This document shows, one piece after another, positions 10,001 through 20,759 of a DNA stretch of 64,000 nucleotides (position 1 is its first letter; the number at the start of each line of letters is the position of its first letter). The stretch is from assembly GCA_039707465.1 (NCBI GenBank), contig CM077647.1, positions 176,200,663 to 176,264,662 of the forward strand, in the 5' to 3' direction. A model generated the notes under the pieces. That model searched no databases. It had not been told where the DNA came from and was given only the letters and a program-made list of their open reading frames with translations. Source of the DNA: Rhabdophis nuchalis. Taxonomy: Eukaryota; Chordata; Lepidosauria; Squamata; Natricidae. The position numbers and the translations under genes are program-made.

Positions 10001-13000
10001 CATTCTGAACCATCTGAAGTCTCCGGGTGCACCTCAAGGGAAGCCCCATGTAGAGAGAGTTACAATAGTCCAGTCGCGATGTCACGAGAGCATGAGTGAC
10101 TGTGTGAAGGGCGTCCCGATCCAATAGGGGGCGCAACTGGTGAACCAGGCGAACCTGGTAAAACGCCCTCCTGGCCACGGCTGTCACTTGATCTTCCATG
10201 GACAGCCGGGCATCCAGGAGGACACCCAAGTTGCGCGCCCCATCCAGAGGGGCAAGATGTTCGCCCCCTATGGCCAGCGATGGAGTCAGCTGGTTGAATC
10301 GGGCAGCCAGAAACCACAGCCACTCGGTCTTGGTCGGGTTGAGCCTGAGTCCGTTACTTCCCATCCAGATCCGCACGGCTTCCAGGCACTGGCACATCAC
10401 CGCTACGGCATCGTTGGGGTGGTTTGGGGTAGAAATGTACAGCTGTGTATCATCAGCGTACAGGTGGTACTCTACTCCAAAACCACGGATGATCTCACCC
10501 AGCGGCTTCATATATGTGTTGAACAGGAGAGGCGAGAGGACCGACCCCTGAGGCACCCCACATGTGAGGGGTCTCGAGGTCGACCTCTGCTCTCCTGTCA
10601 ACACAAATTGCGATCGACCAGAGAGGTAGGAGGAGAACCACCGTAAAACGGTGCCTCCCACCCCCAACCCCCCCAGCCGATGCAATAGGATACCATGGTC
10701 GATGGTATCAAAAGCCACCGAGAGGTCTAATAGGACCAGGATGGAGGAACAACCCCCATCTCTGGCCCTCCAGAGATCATCAACCAACGTGACCAATGCC
10801 GTCTCAGTGCTATGCCCGGGCCGAAAGCCGGACTGGCGCGGGTCTAGATAATCAACTTCCTCCAGGTGACGGGGAAACTGTTGTGCCACCACACTCTCAA
10901 CAACCTTCGCCAAAAAGGGAAGGTTGGAGACTGGACGATAGTTGTTTAATAAAGCTGGGTCCAAAGAGGGCTTCTTAAGGAGGGGCCTCACCATAGCCTC
11001 TTTTAGGGAAGCAGGCAAGGAACCCTCACTTAAGGATGCGTTGACAACCTCTTGGAGCCAGCCTCGTGTCACCTCCCAGGATGCCAGTACAAGCCAGGAG
11101 GGACACGGGTCCAATAAACATGTGGTGGCTCGCAGTCGCCCACGTAGCCTGTCCATATCCTCGGAAGCAACGGAGTCAAACTCCTCCCCAACAAGATCTG
11201 TCTCGTGGCATCCCACTGGGCCATCAATGGGGGCTAGCTCGTTCTGTAACTGAGCGATTTTCTCCTGCAGAAAAGTCACAAATTCCTCTGCTCTGCCCTG
11301 TAGCGGGGCTTCCCGCACCCTCTGTTGAAGGAGTGAGCGGGTCACCCTAAACAGGGCGGCAGGGCGGTTTTCTGCGGATGCTATGAGAGTGGCACAATGA
11401 TGACGTTTGGCCACTCTCAGCGCCACAATGTAAGTCCGTAACTGGGCTCTTACTTGTGTCCAGTCAGATTCAGAACGGGTAGACCTCCATCTTCTCTCTA
11501 GGCATCTCTTGTGGCGTTTCTTCACCCTCAGCTCCTGGGTAAACCAAGGAGCTGGGGCGACTCGCCGCCGCAAGAGAGGCCGCAAGGGCGCGACCCGATC
11601 CAAGGCCCCCGTGGTCGCAGTGTTCCATGCGGCCACGAGGTCCTCCATCGGGGCGCGGGTCAGGGGTACAGGAAGTGGCCCAAGCGCCGTCTGGAACCCA
11701 TCCAGGTCCATAAAGCGCCTGGGGCGAAATCAGATCAATGGCTCTGGTTCCGCCTCCCCGCGGAGGGGAGTAGCGGTCGGAAAGTCGAGCCGGAGAAGTG
11801 AGTGGGAAGGTAACAATGCTCCTGGTGCCTTTGGCATATATCCCCATTGGCCACATGACCATGGAAAATATCTTTGGGGGATTTGACAGGAGGTTTTCCA
11901 GCTGGGGTGTGTGAGCTCTGAAGAGCCTCATATGAATATTGTCTGACTAACTCTGGGGATCCTTTTTTGGATCAGACCCCCCCCCCCGGAGGGGGGGCGA
12001 AGAGGGGCAGCATCTCATCAGACCGAGAGGGAGGTAACAGATCCCTCGTAGGTCAGAGATTTGCCCTATGAATCGGAATCGGGGCAGCAGCCTGCAATAT
12101 GGCTGACAAGATGCTGATTTCAAGTCAAAGCAAATGAACAGGAAGGTGAGGAAGAGACAAAAGAACAGTCTATCTAACCCACAGCCATAAATCAAACTTG
12201 GAAAAGGCAAAGAAGACTTGAGAGCATAAATAATATTGATGGTCAGAGTGGGATTTTTTCAAAAAGAAAGAAACAAACAAAAGGAAAATGGAGGGTTGAA
12301 ACACCAGCCACCCCAAAAGCTATTTGTTTGAAACAATTTTGGAGAGAAAGGGAGAAAGCAGAGAAATGACAAACCCACTCAAATATAAACTATAAATTTG
12401 GTTTTGGATTTGAAATAGAAACCAAACATTCTGAAGGATTTACTTAATTTGAACTTCTTCCAACTAATGTATCTTAAGCAACTCCAAAAAATCAAGACGA
12501 AGCACTTCTTCTCACTGATAACTGATAACCTAACCTTGACTGTGTGGGAAGTTTTTATCAACCAGATACCATAAATCAGAATTTGGAAAAGCAGGAGGCA
12601 AAAGAGAAATGTGAGAGGGAGAAATACGGTAGGTAGGTAGGTAGGTAGGTAGGTAGGTAGGTAGGTAGGTAGATAGAGGGGAGGAAGAAATATGGTAGGT
12701 AGGTAGGTAGAGTAAGAGAGGGAGGCGAGGGAGAGGCAGAGAAGGAAGGGGGTTGCTGAGAGGGTCTATGAGGGGAAACTTTTTCATTTAACCAAACTTG
12801 ACCACAGCAACACGTGGCGGGTACAGCTAGTGTAATAATACAATATGATGTTGGCTATATAATAGTATACATGTGATTATATGTTATGAACATGAAAAAA
12901 TGTAAAAAAACTTTATAATAAAAAGAAAATATCTTGGCTGGCTCCCTTGGCCAAGAAACAGAGATGAGCACTGTGTCCTAGAGTTGAACACAACTGAACA

Positions 13001-14799
13001 GGGAAACCTTTACTTATACATAAACCTGGACTAACCCTTTAGGAATTTATGTTTATCACCAGGTTATTCCATTTTCTCAGTGTAATGACCATTGCTCCCC
13101 TGGATACTGGAAAAAAGGGTTGGAAGGAAAACAATTCTGTTGCTACAACTGTGTTCCTTGCCCAGAAAGGAAGATTTCAAATCAAATAGGTAGGTTAGAC
13201 ATTCCACCTGTCATTAGATAATCCTAAGCAAACTGTAATAAACTACTTTAGTGTAGCAAATAGTTTTGTGAGTTTTGTGAGTTCTTTAAATATTCACTTC
13301 ATTTCTTTTTTTAAAAAAAATAATTTTTATTAGACATGTTGCGACATTTATACTGCATTTCCACTCTTTACAGCATCACAGTATTGATATAACTCATATT
13401 TACATTGTGGCTATTTCAATGTTCTTTCTTTCCAATTATATTCATCACTATTCTATATATTGTATAATTATTCATATATGTACATAATACCTTTTAGTTT
13501 TAACCTGTATCAATATTTACAAATATTTACCTTTCCATTTTAATACACCTCTTAAGTAAACTTTATGTATGGTCTTTATGTATCTATTTTCTAGCCAATT
13601 ATACCATAAGTTCCAAATCATATAATAATCTGTTTCTTCTGTATCTTTTCATTTCGTAGTTAACCTGTCCTTCTCTGCACAATTGAGGAATCATTTCTAT
13701 ACTTGTAAATCACAATCTGTTGTTCTGAATATAAAGTTTGCCCATAGGACCCTAACCATAAACTCTTATTTCCATTCCCACAGATTACTTCTCTGTGTTT
13801 TGGAAAAATAGGAAAAGTCAAAATGGTCTAAATTTTAATAAATTTATTGTTTTTTCCAAAATATGGAATGTATAAAAACTTTCCTTGACATTTCTTTCAG
13901 ATATGAATGACTGTTTTGAATGTCCAGAAGATCATTATCCAAATAAAGGGAAGAATGTATGTATCCTGAAACTGCTGGTCTTTCTAAGTTTTAAAGAAAC
14001 CTTAGGAATTGGTTTAACCTCAGCAGCTCTTTGTTTCTTCTTCTTGACCTCTTGGGTACTTGGAACATTTATTAAGCACAAGGAGACTCCCATTGTCAAA
14101 GCCAACAACAGGTCCCTCACCTACACCCTCCTTGTCTCTCTTCTGCTCTGTTTTCTCTCCGCTTTGCTCTTCCTCAGCCGGCCTAGCAAAGTGACCTGCC
14201 TTCTCCGACAATCAATGTTTGGCATCACTTTTTCAGTGGCCATTTCTAGTGTCCTGGCCAAAACCATCACTGTGGTTGTGGCTTTCTTGGCCACTAAACC
14301 TGGATCTCAGATGAGAAAATGGGTGGGGAAAAGATTGGCCTTTTCTATTGTCCTTTCCTGTTCTCTCTTCCAAGTATGTATTTGTGTTCTTTGGTTGTCA
14401 ACATCTCCCCCATTCCCTGAGTTAGACATGCACTCAGAACTCCAAGAAATGATTTTACAATGCAACGAGGGGTCACCTTTTTTCCTCTACTGTGTCTTGG
14501 GCTACATGGGTATCTTGGCCATTGCCAGCTTTATTATGGCTTTCCTTGCCCGTAAATTACCTGACAGCTTTAACGAAGCCAAGTTCATCACCTTCAGCAT
14601 GTTGGCCTTTTGTAGTGTGTGGATCTCCTTCTTTCCAGCCTATCGGAGCACAAAAGGAAAAGCCATGGTAGCTGTGGAGGTCTTCTCCATCTTGGCCTCC
14701 AGTGCTGCCTTACTGGGATGCATATTCCTGCCAAAATGCTACATCATTGTTTTGCGGCCTAACCTCAACCACAGGGAGCAACTCAGAAAGAGAAATTAG
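3766..14799 (+). CDS. V2R: Vomeronasal type-2 receptor V2R-A, six exons, apparently intact
   Basis: Class C GPCR of the V2R family, expected in the membrane of vomeronasal sensory neurons, where V2Rs detect peptide or protein chemosignals (family knowledge). Exons: 3766-4007, 4795-5086, 6643-7497, 8721-8948, 13063-13189 and 13901-14799. They sum to 2643 nt, or 880 codons plus stop, and all junctions are GT/AG with matching phases. Residues 16-30 form a hydrophobic signal segment; an in-frame ATG at 3811 could be the true start. Residues about 31-580 are the Venus-flytrap domain plus most of the cysteine-rich domain ([20 protein letters not shown]). Exon 6 carries all seven helices, with [30 protein letters not shown] and [12 protein letters not shown]. 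Compared with B and C it has T instead of P in GLG(P/T)DTSS, and C instead of S in LLFKCQEF. Intron 4 is enlarged by an L2 insertion. Orthology to a named receptor cannot be set from sequence alone. Confidence 0.92.
4008..4794 (+). other. V2R-A intron 1
   Basis: 787 bp, AT-rich, no recognisable gene or repeat. Similar introns occur in B (821 bp) and C (790 bp). Confidence 0.7.
4795..5086 (+). CDS. V2R: V2R-A exon 2: ligand-binding domain lobe 1
   Basis: 292 nt between atttgcag and gtagtt. Encodes [18 protein letters not shown] through NIYKVPQ, the typical second V2R exon. Confidence 0.9.
5087..6642 (+). other. V2R-A intron 2
   Basis: Apart from the CR1 fragment at about 5640-5975, no gene, RNA or clear repeat was recognised. 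A short open stretch at 6213-6401 is conserved in the B and C introns but lacks a start context or domain similarity, and is taken as chance. Confidence 0.6.
5640..5975 (-). mobile_element. Old CR1 LINE 3' fragment in V2R-A intron 2
   Basis: The minus-strand frame 5959-5726 reads [17 protein letters not shown] and INQWNNLP, matching the CR1 C-terminus. Equivalent copies lie at 27472-27810 (B) and 59336-59670 (C), so it was present before the unit duplicated. Confidence 0.85.
6643..7497 (+). CDS. V2R: V2R-A exon 3: main ligand-binding exon
   Basis: 855 nt in phase 0, from [12 protein letters not shown] to FPNLQPWQ. Covers the centre and second lobe of the Venus-flytrap domain. The donor gtaatc is followed within a few bases by antisense Penelope-type sequence. 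Confidence 0.92.
7503..7634 (-). mobile_element. Penelope-like RT fragment (short form) in V2R-A intron 3
   Basis: The minus-strand peptide [17 protein letters not shown] matches the Penelope-like element RT motif built around SP-SPI-ANLYME-E. Copies B and C retain about 200 bp more of the element, so V2R-A has lost that part. Confidence 0.75.
7635..8045 (+). mobile_element. CR1 ORF1 esterase piece joined to Penelope-type 3' sequence
   Basis: The + strand starts with [15 protein letters not shown], a piece of the CR1 ORF1 esterase-like domain whose GTND motif is kept in copies B and C. It continues into [18 protein letters not shown] and then non-coding sequence resembling the 3' end of Penelope-like elements, including a hammerhead-like core at 7930-7959. 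The family of the second half is inferred from memory of similar vertebrate repeats. Confidence 0.5.
7930..7959 (+). ncRNA. Degenerate hammerhead-ribozyme-like motif
   Basis: CTGAAGA (fits CUGANGA) at 7930-7936, then a possible 6-bp stem GCTTCT/AGAAGT around a TGGATG loop, then GTAA at 7956-7959 where an active hammerhead needs GAAA. Penelope-like elements are known to carry hammerheads. This one should be inactive if it is one, and stem III is not convincing. Confidence 0.3.
8046..8720 (+). other. V2R-A intron 3, distal part
   Basis: Holds a CT-rich tract (8222-8310) and otherwise AT-rich sequence shared with B and C. No gene or further repeat recognised. Confidence 0.6.
8222..8310. repeat. 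CT-rich low-complexity tract
   Basis: Imperfect ctctccc/ctgtctct run. The homologous tracts at 32227-32325 and 62165-62270 differ in length, so it is a length-variable marker among the three genes. Confidence 0.75.
8721..8948 (+). CDS. V2R: V2R-A exon 4: end of ligand domain
   Basis: 228 nt, phase 0 at both ends. Starts [15 protein letters not shown] after caagtag and ends HPAFNQ before gtgtgg. Contains the conserved [16 protein letters not shown]. Confidence 0.9.
8949..9407 (+). other. V2R-A intron 4, proximal unique part
   Basis: AT-rich sequence shared with B and C, with no recognisable element. The L2 insertion begins at 9408. Confidence 0.65.
9408..11801 (-). mobile_element. L2-clade LINE inserted in V2R-A intron 4
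   Basis: 2394 bp, 5'-truncated, 3' tail an (AATG)n run at 9408-9432. Absent from the same point in B (33426) and C (63368), where cactttg runs straight into gtgggaagg, so it inserted after duplication or was lost elsewhere. I see no clear target duplication. Confidence 0.92.
9612..11711 (-). CDS. L2 ORF2 reverse transcriptase, 699-codon open frame
   Basis: One uninterrupted frame covering the post-endonuclease linker (about residues 1-180), the RT domain (about 240-480) and the C-terminal region. RT motifs: [16 protein letters not shown] (catalytic D near 328), [13 protein letters not shown] (385-397) and YADDTQLYI (D at 420-421). The C-terminus has [18 protein letters not shown] and [13 protein letters not shown], typical of L2. 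The endonuclease is missing because the element is 5'-truncated, so it cannot retrotranspose alone. The open frame suggests a recent insertion. The Met at 11711 is simply the first in frame, not a true ORF2 start. Confidence 0.85.
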   Translation of the reverse strand: MDLDGFQTALGPLPVPLTRAPMEDLVAAWNTATTGALDRVAPLRPLLRRRVAPAPWFTQELRVKKRHKRCLERRWRSTRSESDWTQVRAQLRTYIVALRVAKRHHCATLIASAENRPAALFRVTRSLLQQRVREAPLQGRAEEFVTFLQEKIAQLQNELAPIDGPVGCHETDLVGEEFDSVASEDMDRLRGRLRATTCLLDPCPSWLVLASWEVTRGWLQEVVNASLSEGSLPASLKEAMVRPLLKKPSLDPALLNNYRPVSNLPFLAKVVESVVAQQFPRHLEEVDYLDPRQSGFRPGHSTETALVTLVDDLWRARDGGCSSILVLLDLSVAFDTIDHGILLHRLGGLGVGGTVLRWFSSYLSGRSQFVLTGEQRSTSRPLTCGVPQGSVLSPLLFNTYMKPLGEIIRGFGVEYHLYADDTQLYISTPNHPNDAVAVMCQCLEAVRIWMGSNGLRLNPTKTEWLWFLAARFNQLTPSLAIGGEHLAPLDGARNLGVLLDARLSMEDQVTAVARRAFYQVRLVHQLRPLLDRDALHTVTHALVTSRLDYCNSLYMGLPLRCTRRLQMVQNATARAILGTSRSAHITPLLRELHWLPVVFWVRFKVLVIIFKALHGSGPSYLRDRILPHTSSRLIRSHREGLLRVPSTRLFQWATPRGRALSVAGPALWNDLPPDIRTTTDFRSFRLKLKTHLFRLAGLG
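11802..12612 (+). other. V2R-A intron 4, repeat-like sequence of unknown family
   Basis: Shared with B (33426-33744 and 34683-35195) and C (63368-64000). Contains a C-run/G-run hairpin near 11978-11998. From about 12100 the sequence resembles an untranslated LINE segment, perhaps L1. I cannot name it with confidence. Confidence 0.4.
12627..12712. repeat. (TAGG)n microsatellite
   Basis: Two runs of the tetranucleotide taggtagg separated by a gaggaag interruption, present only in V2R-A intron 4. The homologous sequence in B departs at 35196. Confidence 0.95.
12713..13062 (+). other. V2R-A intron 4, distal part
   Basis: Purine-rich then AT-rich sequence ending at the exon 5 acceptor. The part up to about 13001 is specific to A. 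It contains a possible retroelement terminus (gcgggtacagctagtg near 12817-12832) that I cannot classify. Confidence 0.4.
13063..13189 (+). CDS. V2R: V2R-A exon 5: cysteine-rich domain
   Basis: 127 nt, phase 0 to 1, between atcaccag and gtaggt. Encodes [16 protein letters not shown] and [12 protein letters not shown], the cysteine-rich linker that couples ligand binding to the helices in class C receptors. Confidence 0.9.
13190..13900 (+). other. V2R-A intron 5
   Basis: 711 bp, AT-rich. From about 13310 it starts ttttattagacatg after a T/A-rich run, suggesting an antisense LINE 3' end (possibly L1), equally present in B (44030-44738). No gene seen. Confidence 0.45.
13901..14799 (+). CDS. V2R: V2R-A exon 6: seven-transmembrane domain and stop
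   Basis: 899 nt after tttctttcag, beginning in phase 1. Encodes the last cysteine pair ([12 protein letters not shown]), seven hydrophobic helices and a short tail ending REQLRKRN. Stop TAG at 14797-14799. Confidence 0.93.
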
Positions 14800-15612
14800 T
14801 ACATCATGTGATATTTCTGGCTTTGAGAAATCGCTACACAAAAAAAGAGGAGGATTGTTTGCTATCTGTAGGATACATATAGAAATTATTAATTCTGACA
14901 AGAGAGGATTAATGGAGAAATTATCCTGCTCACTAAGATTTATTGTAGTTGCCAATTGCAAAAACAAAAAGCTCATCCTGCTGCATTTACAATCATTCTC
15001 CAATATTATTTAATTATACACCTTCTGTCCTTCAATACCACAAGACAGAAGGACATTGGAAATCCAGTTTTCTTGTTAGAAGATTAGAGCTATTGAATCA
15101 AATCATGTTCAATGTTTGCAGGTTTTTAAAATTTATTAATGTAGAAAATTTATATAACTGTCTACTTGCTCATAGTGACTCTAGGCACCTTATAAGCAAT
15201 AAAACACAATATAGACAAAAATAAAAATTAAATATCATATCCACCCTGAGTGAAAAAATACAGTCAAATAAGCCATTTGTTGGGCTCCATCCCACTCAGT
15301 GTTTCCTAGGCCTTGTGGCAAAACTAGGCCATCAGGGCCTTATGTAAGATTGTCAAAGTGGGGGACAGTCGTTTTTCTGAAGGGATTATGTTCCAGCGGG
15401 AAGGAACCATCAAGGAGAAGGCCCTTCTTCTGGATCCCACCAAGTGTACCTGCTCAGGGGACTTTGCCATTTTCATGATTTTTATATTTTTTATTTATAA
15501 ATGACTTTATAAATGTAGTAAAAAGGGAATTACATATTATAAAGATGTATTTAACACAGTATCAGAGGGATATTACTTTTTAGATAGGTGTGGGGTCAGT
15601 GAAATGCGAATG
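14800..15612 (+). other. V2R-A 3' flank
   Basis: Shared with V2R-B (45638-46448). Includes a degenerate L2-like 3' end at about 15165-15480. An AATAAA at 15198-15203 could be a polyadenylation signal but lies in that repeat. Confidence 0.45.
15165..15480 (-). mobile_element. Old L2-like LINE 3' end
   Basis: The minus-strand equivalents of the [10 protein letters not shown] and 3' tail regions are visible: ttatgttccagcgggaagg, then gagaaggcccttctt, and a tail with gactctaggcacctta. Strongly diverged. Its duplicate is at 46000-46310. Confidence 0.5.
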
Positions 15613-15620
15613 TTATAGAG

Positions 15621-16191
15621 CCGTGATGGTGAAAGTATGGCGGGGGTGCCACAGGTGGCACAAGGAGTCATATTTTCTGGCATGCCAGCCATCAATTCCA
15701 GCACACACACACGCGCCAGCCATCTCACTTTTCACTTTTCCGGAGGGCTGAGGGAGGCCATTTTCACCTTCCCCATGCTTCAGGAAAGACTCCAGAGGCT
15801 GGGGAGGGTGAAAAATAGCCCAAATTGCCCAACTGGAAGTTCATTTCCAAACTTCCGGTTCAGCTCTGGAGCTATTTTTTCACCCTCCCCAGCCTCCGGA
15901 GTCTTTCCTGAAGCATGGGCAGGGTGAAAAAACAGCCCCAATGGGTCAACTGCAAGTTTGGAAATGACCCATTTCCGGCTTCCAGGGGATCGGGGGGGAG
16001 GCCATTTTTGCCTTCCCCAGGCTTTAGAAAAGCCTCCGGAGCCTAGGGAGGTGTCATGTCTGTATGTGCAAAGGAGTCTCATGCCATCATATGCCAGTGG
16101 GCAGGGAGGATGGAATTGGTGTGGGCACACACGCACAGTAGCACACGTGCACCATTTTGGCACACCATAAAAAAAAGGTTCACCATCACTG
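15621..16191. mobile_element. Non-autonomous hAT DNA transposon, copy A
   Basis: 571 bp with imperfect terminal inverted repeats (ccgtgatggtgaaa... and ...caccatcactg) and a perfect 8-bp target duplication ttatagag at 15613-15620 and 16192-16199, the hallmark of hAT elements. It encodes no transposase. The interior holds a large inverted repeat (about 15765-15830 against 15870-15945), so it can fold back on itself. The right target duplication directly touches the L2 that follows. Confidence 0.85.
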
Positions 16192-16199
16192 TTATAGAG

Positions 16200-18238
16200 T
16201 GACCCGCTCCGAGTCTGACTGGACACTGGTAAGGTCGTATTTAAAGACCTACCTAGTGGCGATAAGAGCGGTGAAATGTAACTATTTCTCTGCTCTTATC
16301 GCATCTGCAGATAACCGGCCTACCACCCTGTTTAGGGTGATCCGCTCCCTTCTTCACCTGAGGGCGCGGGATTCCCCCTTGCAGGGTCATACGGAGGAAT
16401 TTGGGTGTTATCTGCATGATAAAATGGATCAGATTCAGGATGGGTTGGCCTCCGATTGGAGTAGTTCAGACGGGCTGACCGAGGCAGGTCTTGAGAATGC
16501 TATCTGGGAAGAGTTCGATCCTGTGACTCCCGAGGACATGGACAGGATGCTGGGGCGACTGAACGCCACCACATGTTTATTGGACCCGTGTCCCTCCTGG
16601 TTGGTACTGGCCTCCCGGGAGGTTACACGAGGCTGGCTCCAGGGAATTGTCAACGCTTCTTTGAGTGAGGGGTTTCTGCCGGCCGCCTTGAAAGAGGCGG
16701 TGGTGAAGCCCCTCCTCAAGAAGCCTTCCTTGGACCCGGCTCTGTTGGCCAACTACCGTCCTGTCTCCAACTTTCGATTTCTTGCGAAGGTTGTTGAAAG
16801 TGTGGTGGCGTGGCAGCTCTCTCAGCACCTGGATGAAGCTGTCTATCTGGACTCGTGCCAGTCCGGCTTCCGGCCTGGATACAGCAAAGAGACGTCATTG
16901 GTCACATTGGTGGATGATCTCTGGATGGTCTCTGGAGGGCCCGGGATAGGGGTTGTTCCTCTATCCTGGTCCTGTTAGATCTATCAGCGGCTTTTGATAC
17001 CATCGACCATGGTATCATGCTGCGCCGGCTGGAGGGGCTGGGGGTGGGGGGCACTGTTTTACGGTGGTTCTCCTCCTACCTCTCCGACCGGTTGCAATTT
17101 GTGTTGGCAGGAGGGCAGAGGTTGACATCAAGGTACCTCACTTGTGGGGTCCCACAAAGGTCGGTCCTCTCGCCCCTCCTGTTCAACATCTATATGAAGC
17201 CATTGGGAGAGATCATCCATGGTTTGGGGTAGAGTTCCATCAGTACGCTGACGACACTCAGTTGTACATCTTTACCCCGGATCACCCCAAAGATGCCGTG
17301 GAAGTGATGTCCCAGTGTCTGGAGGCCGTGCGAGTCTGGATGGGGAGAAACAGGCTCCGACTCAACTCATCCAAGACCGAGTGGCTGTGGCTTCCGGCAT
17401 CACGGTATAGCCAGTTGGTGCCATCACTGGCTATTGGGGGCGAGTCATTGGCCCCTACAGAGAGGGCTCGCTACCTGGACTCCTCCTGGACTCTTGGCTG
17501 TCTCTGGAAGATCATATGACAGACGTGGCCAGGGGGGCTTTTTTTCAAGTTCGCCTGATACGCCAGTTGCGCCCCTTTCTAGATCGTGATGCTTTAAGCA
17601 CAGTCACTCAAGCCCTCATCATCTCCCGCCTGGACTATTGCAATGTGCTCTAGATGGGGCTTCCCTTGAGGTGCCGCGTGGGGGATTTTGGGAGCATCTA
17701 GGCGCTCCCATGTGACACCTCTCCTTCGTGAGCTGCACTGGCTGCCTGTGGCTTTCCAGGTGCGCTTCAAGATATTAGTGACCATCTTCAAAACGCTTCA
17801 TGGCAAGGGACCTGGCTATTTGCAAGACCTCCTCCTGCTACCAAACACCAACCACCGACCAGTGCGATCCCACAGGGAGGGCCTCCTCAGGGTGCCATCG
17901 GCCAGGCAATGTTGGCTGGCGACCCCCAGGGGGAGAGCCTTCTCTGTGGCAGTCCCTGCCCTCTGGAATGACCTACCCCCTGACCTACGGACGTCCACGG
18001 ACCTGCGCCTTTTCTGTCGGGCCTTGAAGACCTATTTATTTCGTGCGGCCAGCCTATCATAGTTTTAAACTGTTTTAGTAGATGTTTTTAGCAGGGGTTT
18101 TAAGGACAGGCTAATTATGTAATATATTTTAATATATGTTATGTTTTGTATTATTGATTTTTATCGCTGCCTGTACACCGCCCTGAGTCCCGAAAGGGAG
18201 AAGAGCGGTATACAAATCTAATAAATACTAAATACTAT
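16200..18238 (+). mobile_element. L2-clade LINE fragment, copy A
   Basis: 5'-truncated copy starting at [14 protein letters not shown] and ending with the L2 3' tail ggtatacaaatctaataaat. The ORF2 frame is broken: 16157-16978, 17017-17519 and 17594-18062 are separate frames with indels and a stop. RT motifs survive in pieces (AAFDTIDHG near 16990, YADDTQLYI near 17245). Its duplicate at 47035-48818 carries a different internal deletion. Confidence 0.88.
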
Positions 18239-18473
18239 GTTGTTGTTTTTTAATCATGCTCACTCTCTAGTCCTCCACCTATGTCCACTGTAACCTATTC
18301 TTTTAATAATACAAAAGAATTAGTGAAGGGAAATGAAATGTATTCTTCCTTCTATCTCATCCTTTACTAGAAGCGTATGCAGGCCCATAAGCATCATAAA
18401 GAGTGATTTGACTGGATCTTTTCCTGTTTTAGTTTTACAGCTTTTGATTCTTTCAAATAATAGTTAGCGAATG

Positions 18474-18698
18474 TGCTAAGTCCTCAGACTTACTATCAAG
18501 CACTCCCATTGGCTAAAGGTCGCACTCAGTTTGGGCGGGAGAATTACAGGTTCTCTATTGGTTAATCGTCTGACAGCTGACTTTATATGAGAGCTGTCAG
18601 ATGGGTGGTTCTTTGTTACAGTTTGGTTCAGTTCGTATTAAACAGTTTAAAGCAGCTCCCTGCCTCCATGTTTTTACCTCAGAGAAAAGTCTTGAGCA
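18474..18698 (+). repeat. 5' LTR of gypsy copy A
   Basis: 225 bp, begins TGCTAAGTCC and ends CTTGAGCA. Contains tttatatgagag, a decayed TATA-like motif that reads ctatataagag in the 3' LTR. Confidence 0.92.
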
Positions 18699-20570
<1,872 letters not shown>

Positions 20571-20759
20571 TGCAAGGCTCCTCTGCCTCTGCCTTCGCCT
20601 GAGCTTTTGGCTAGCCAACCTCCGTCCCGGCAAACTGACCATCGGAAGGACAGATCTGGGGCAAACTGTCATGACATTGGGGATTGTTCTGAGGGTGCTG
20701 ACTGGGTGGTTAACACTGCTTTCACTGGGAGGACGGGTGGTAAAAAATTGTTCTTAACA

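Noticed and set aside
9612..11711. Possible host gene of 699 codons
   Set aside because: RT motifs ([14 protein letters not shown]) and an L2-type 3' end show it is a retrotransposon ORF2. The empty site in the other V2R genes confirms an insertion.
14702..15013. 103-codon frame after the V2R-A stop (also 45540-45851)
   Set aside because: Overlaps exon 6 in another frame and continues into the 3' flank, with near-identity expected from the duplication.
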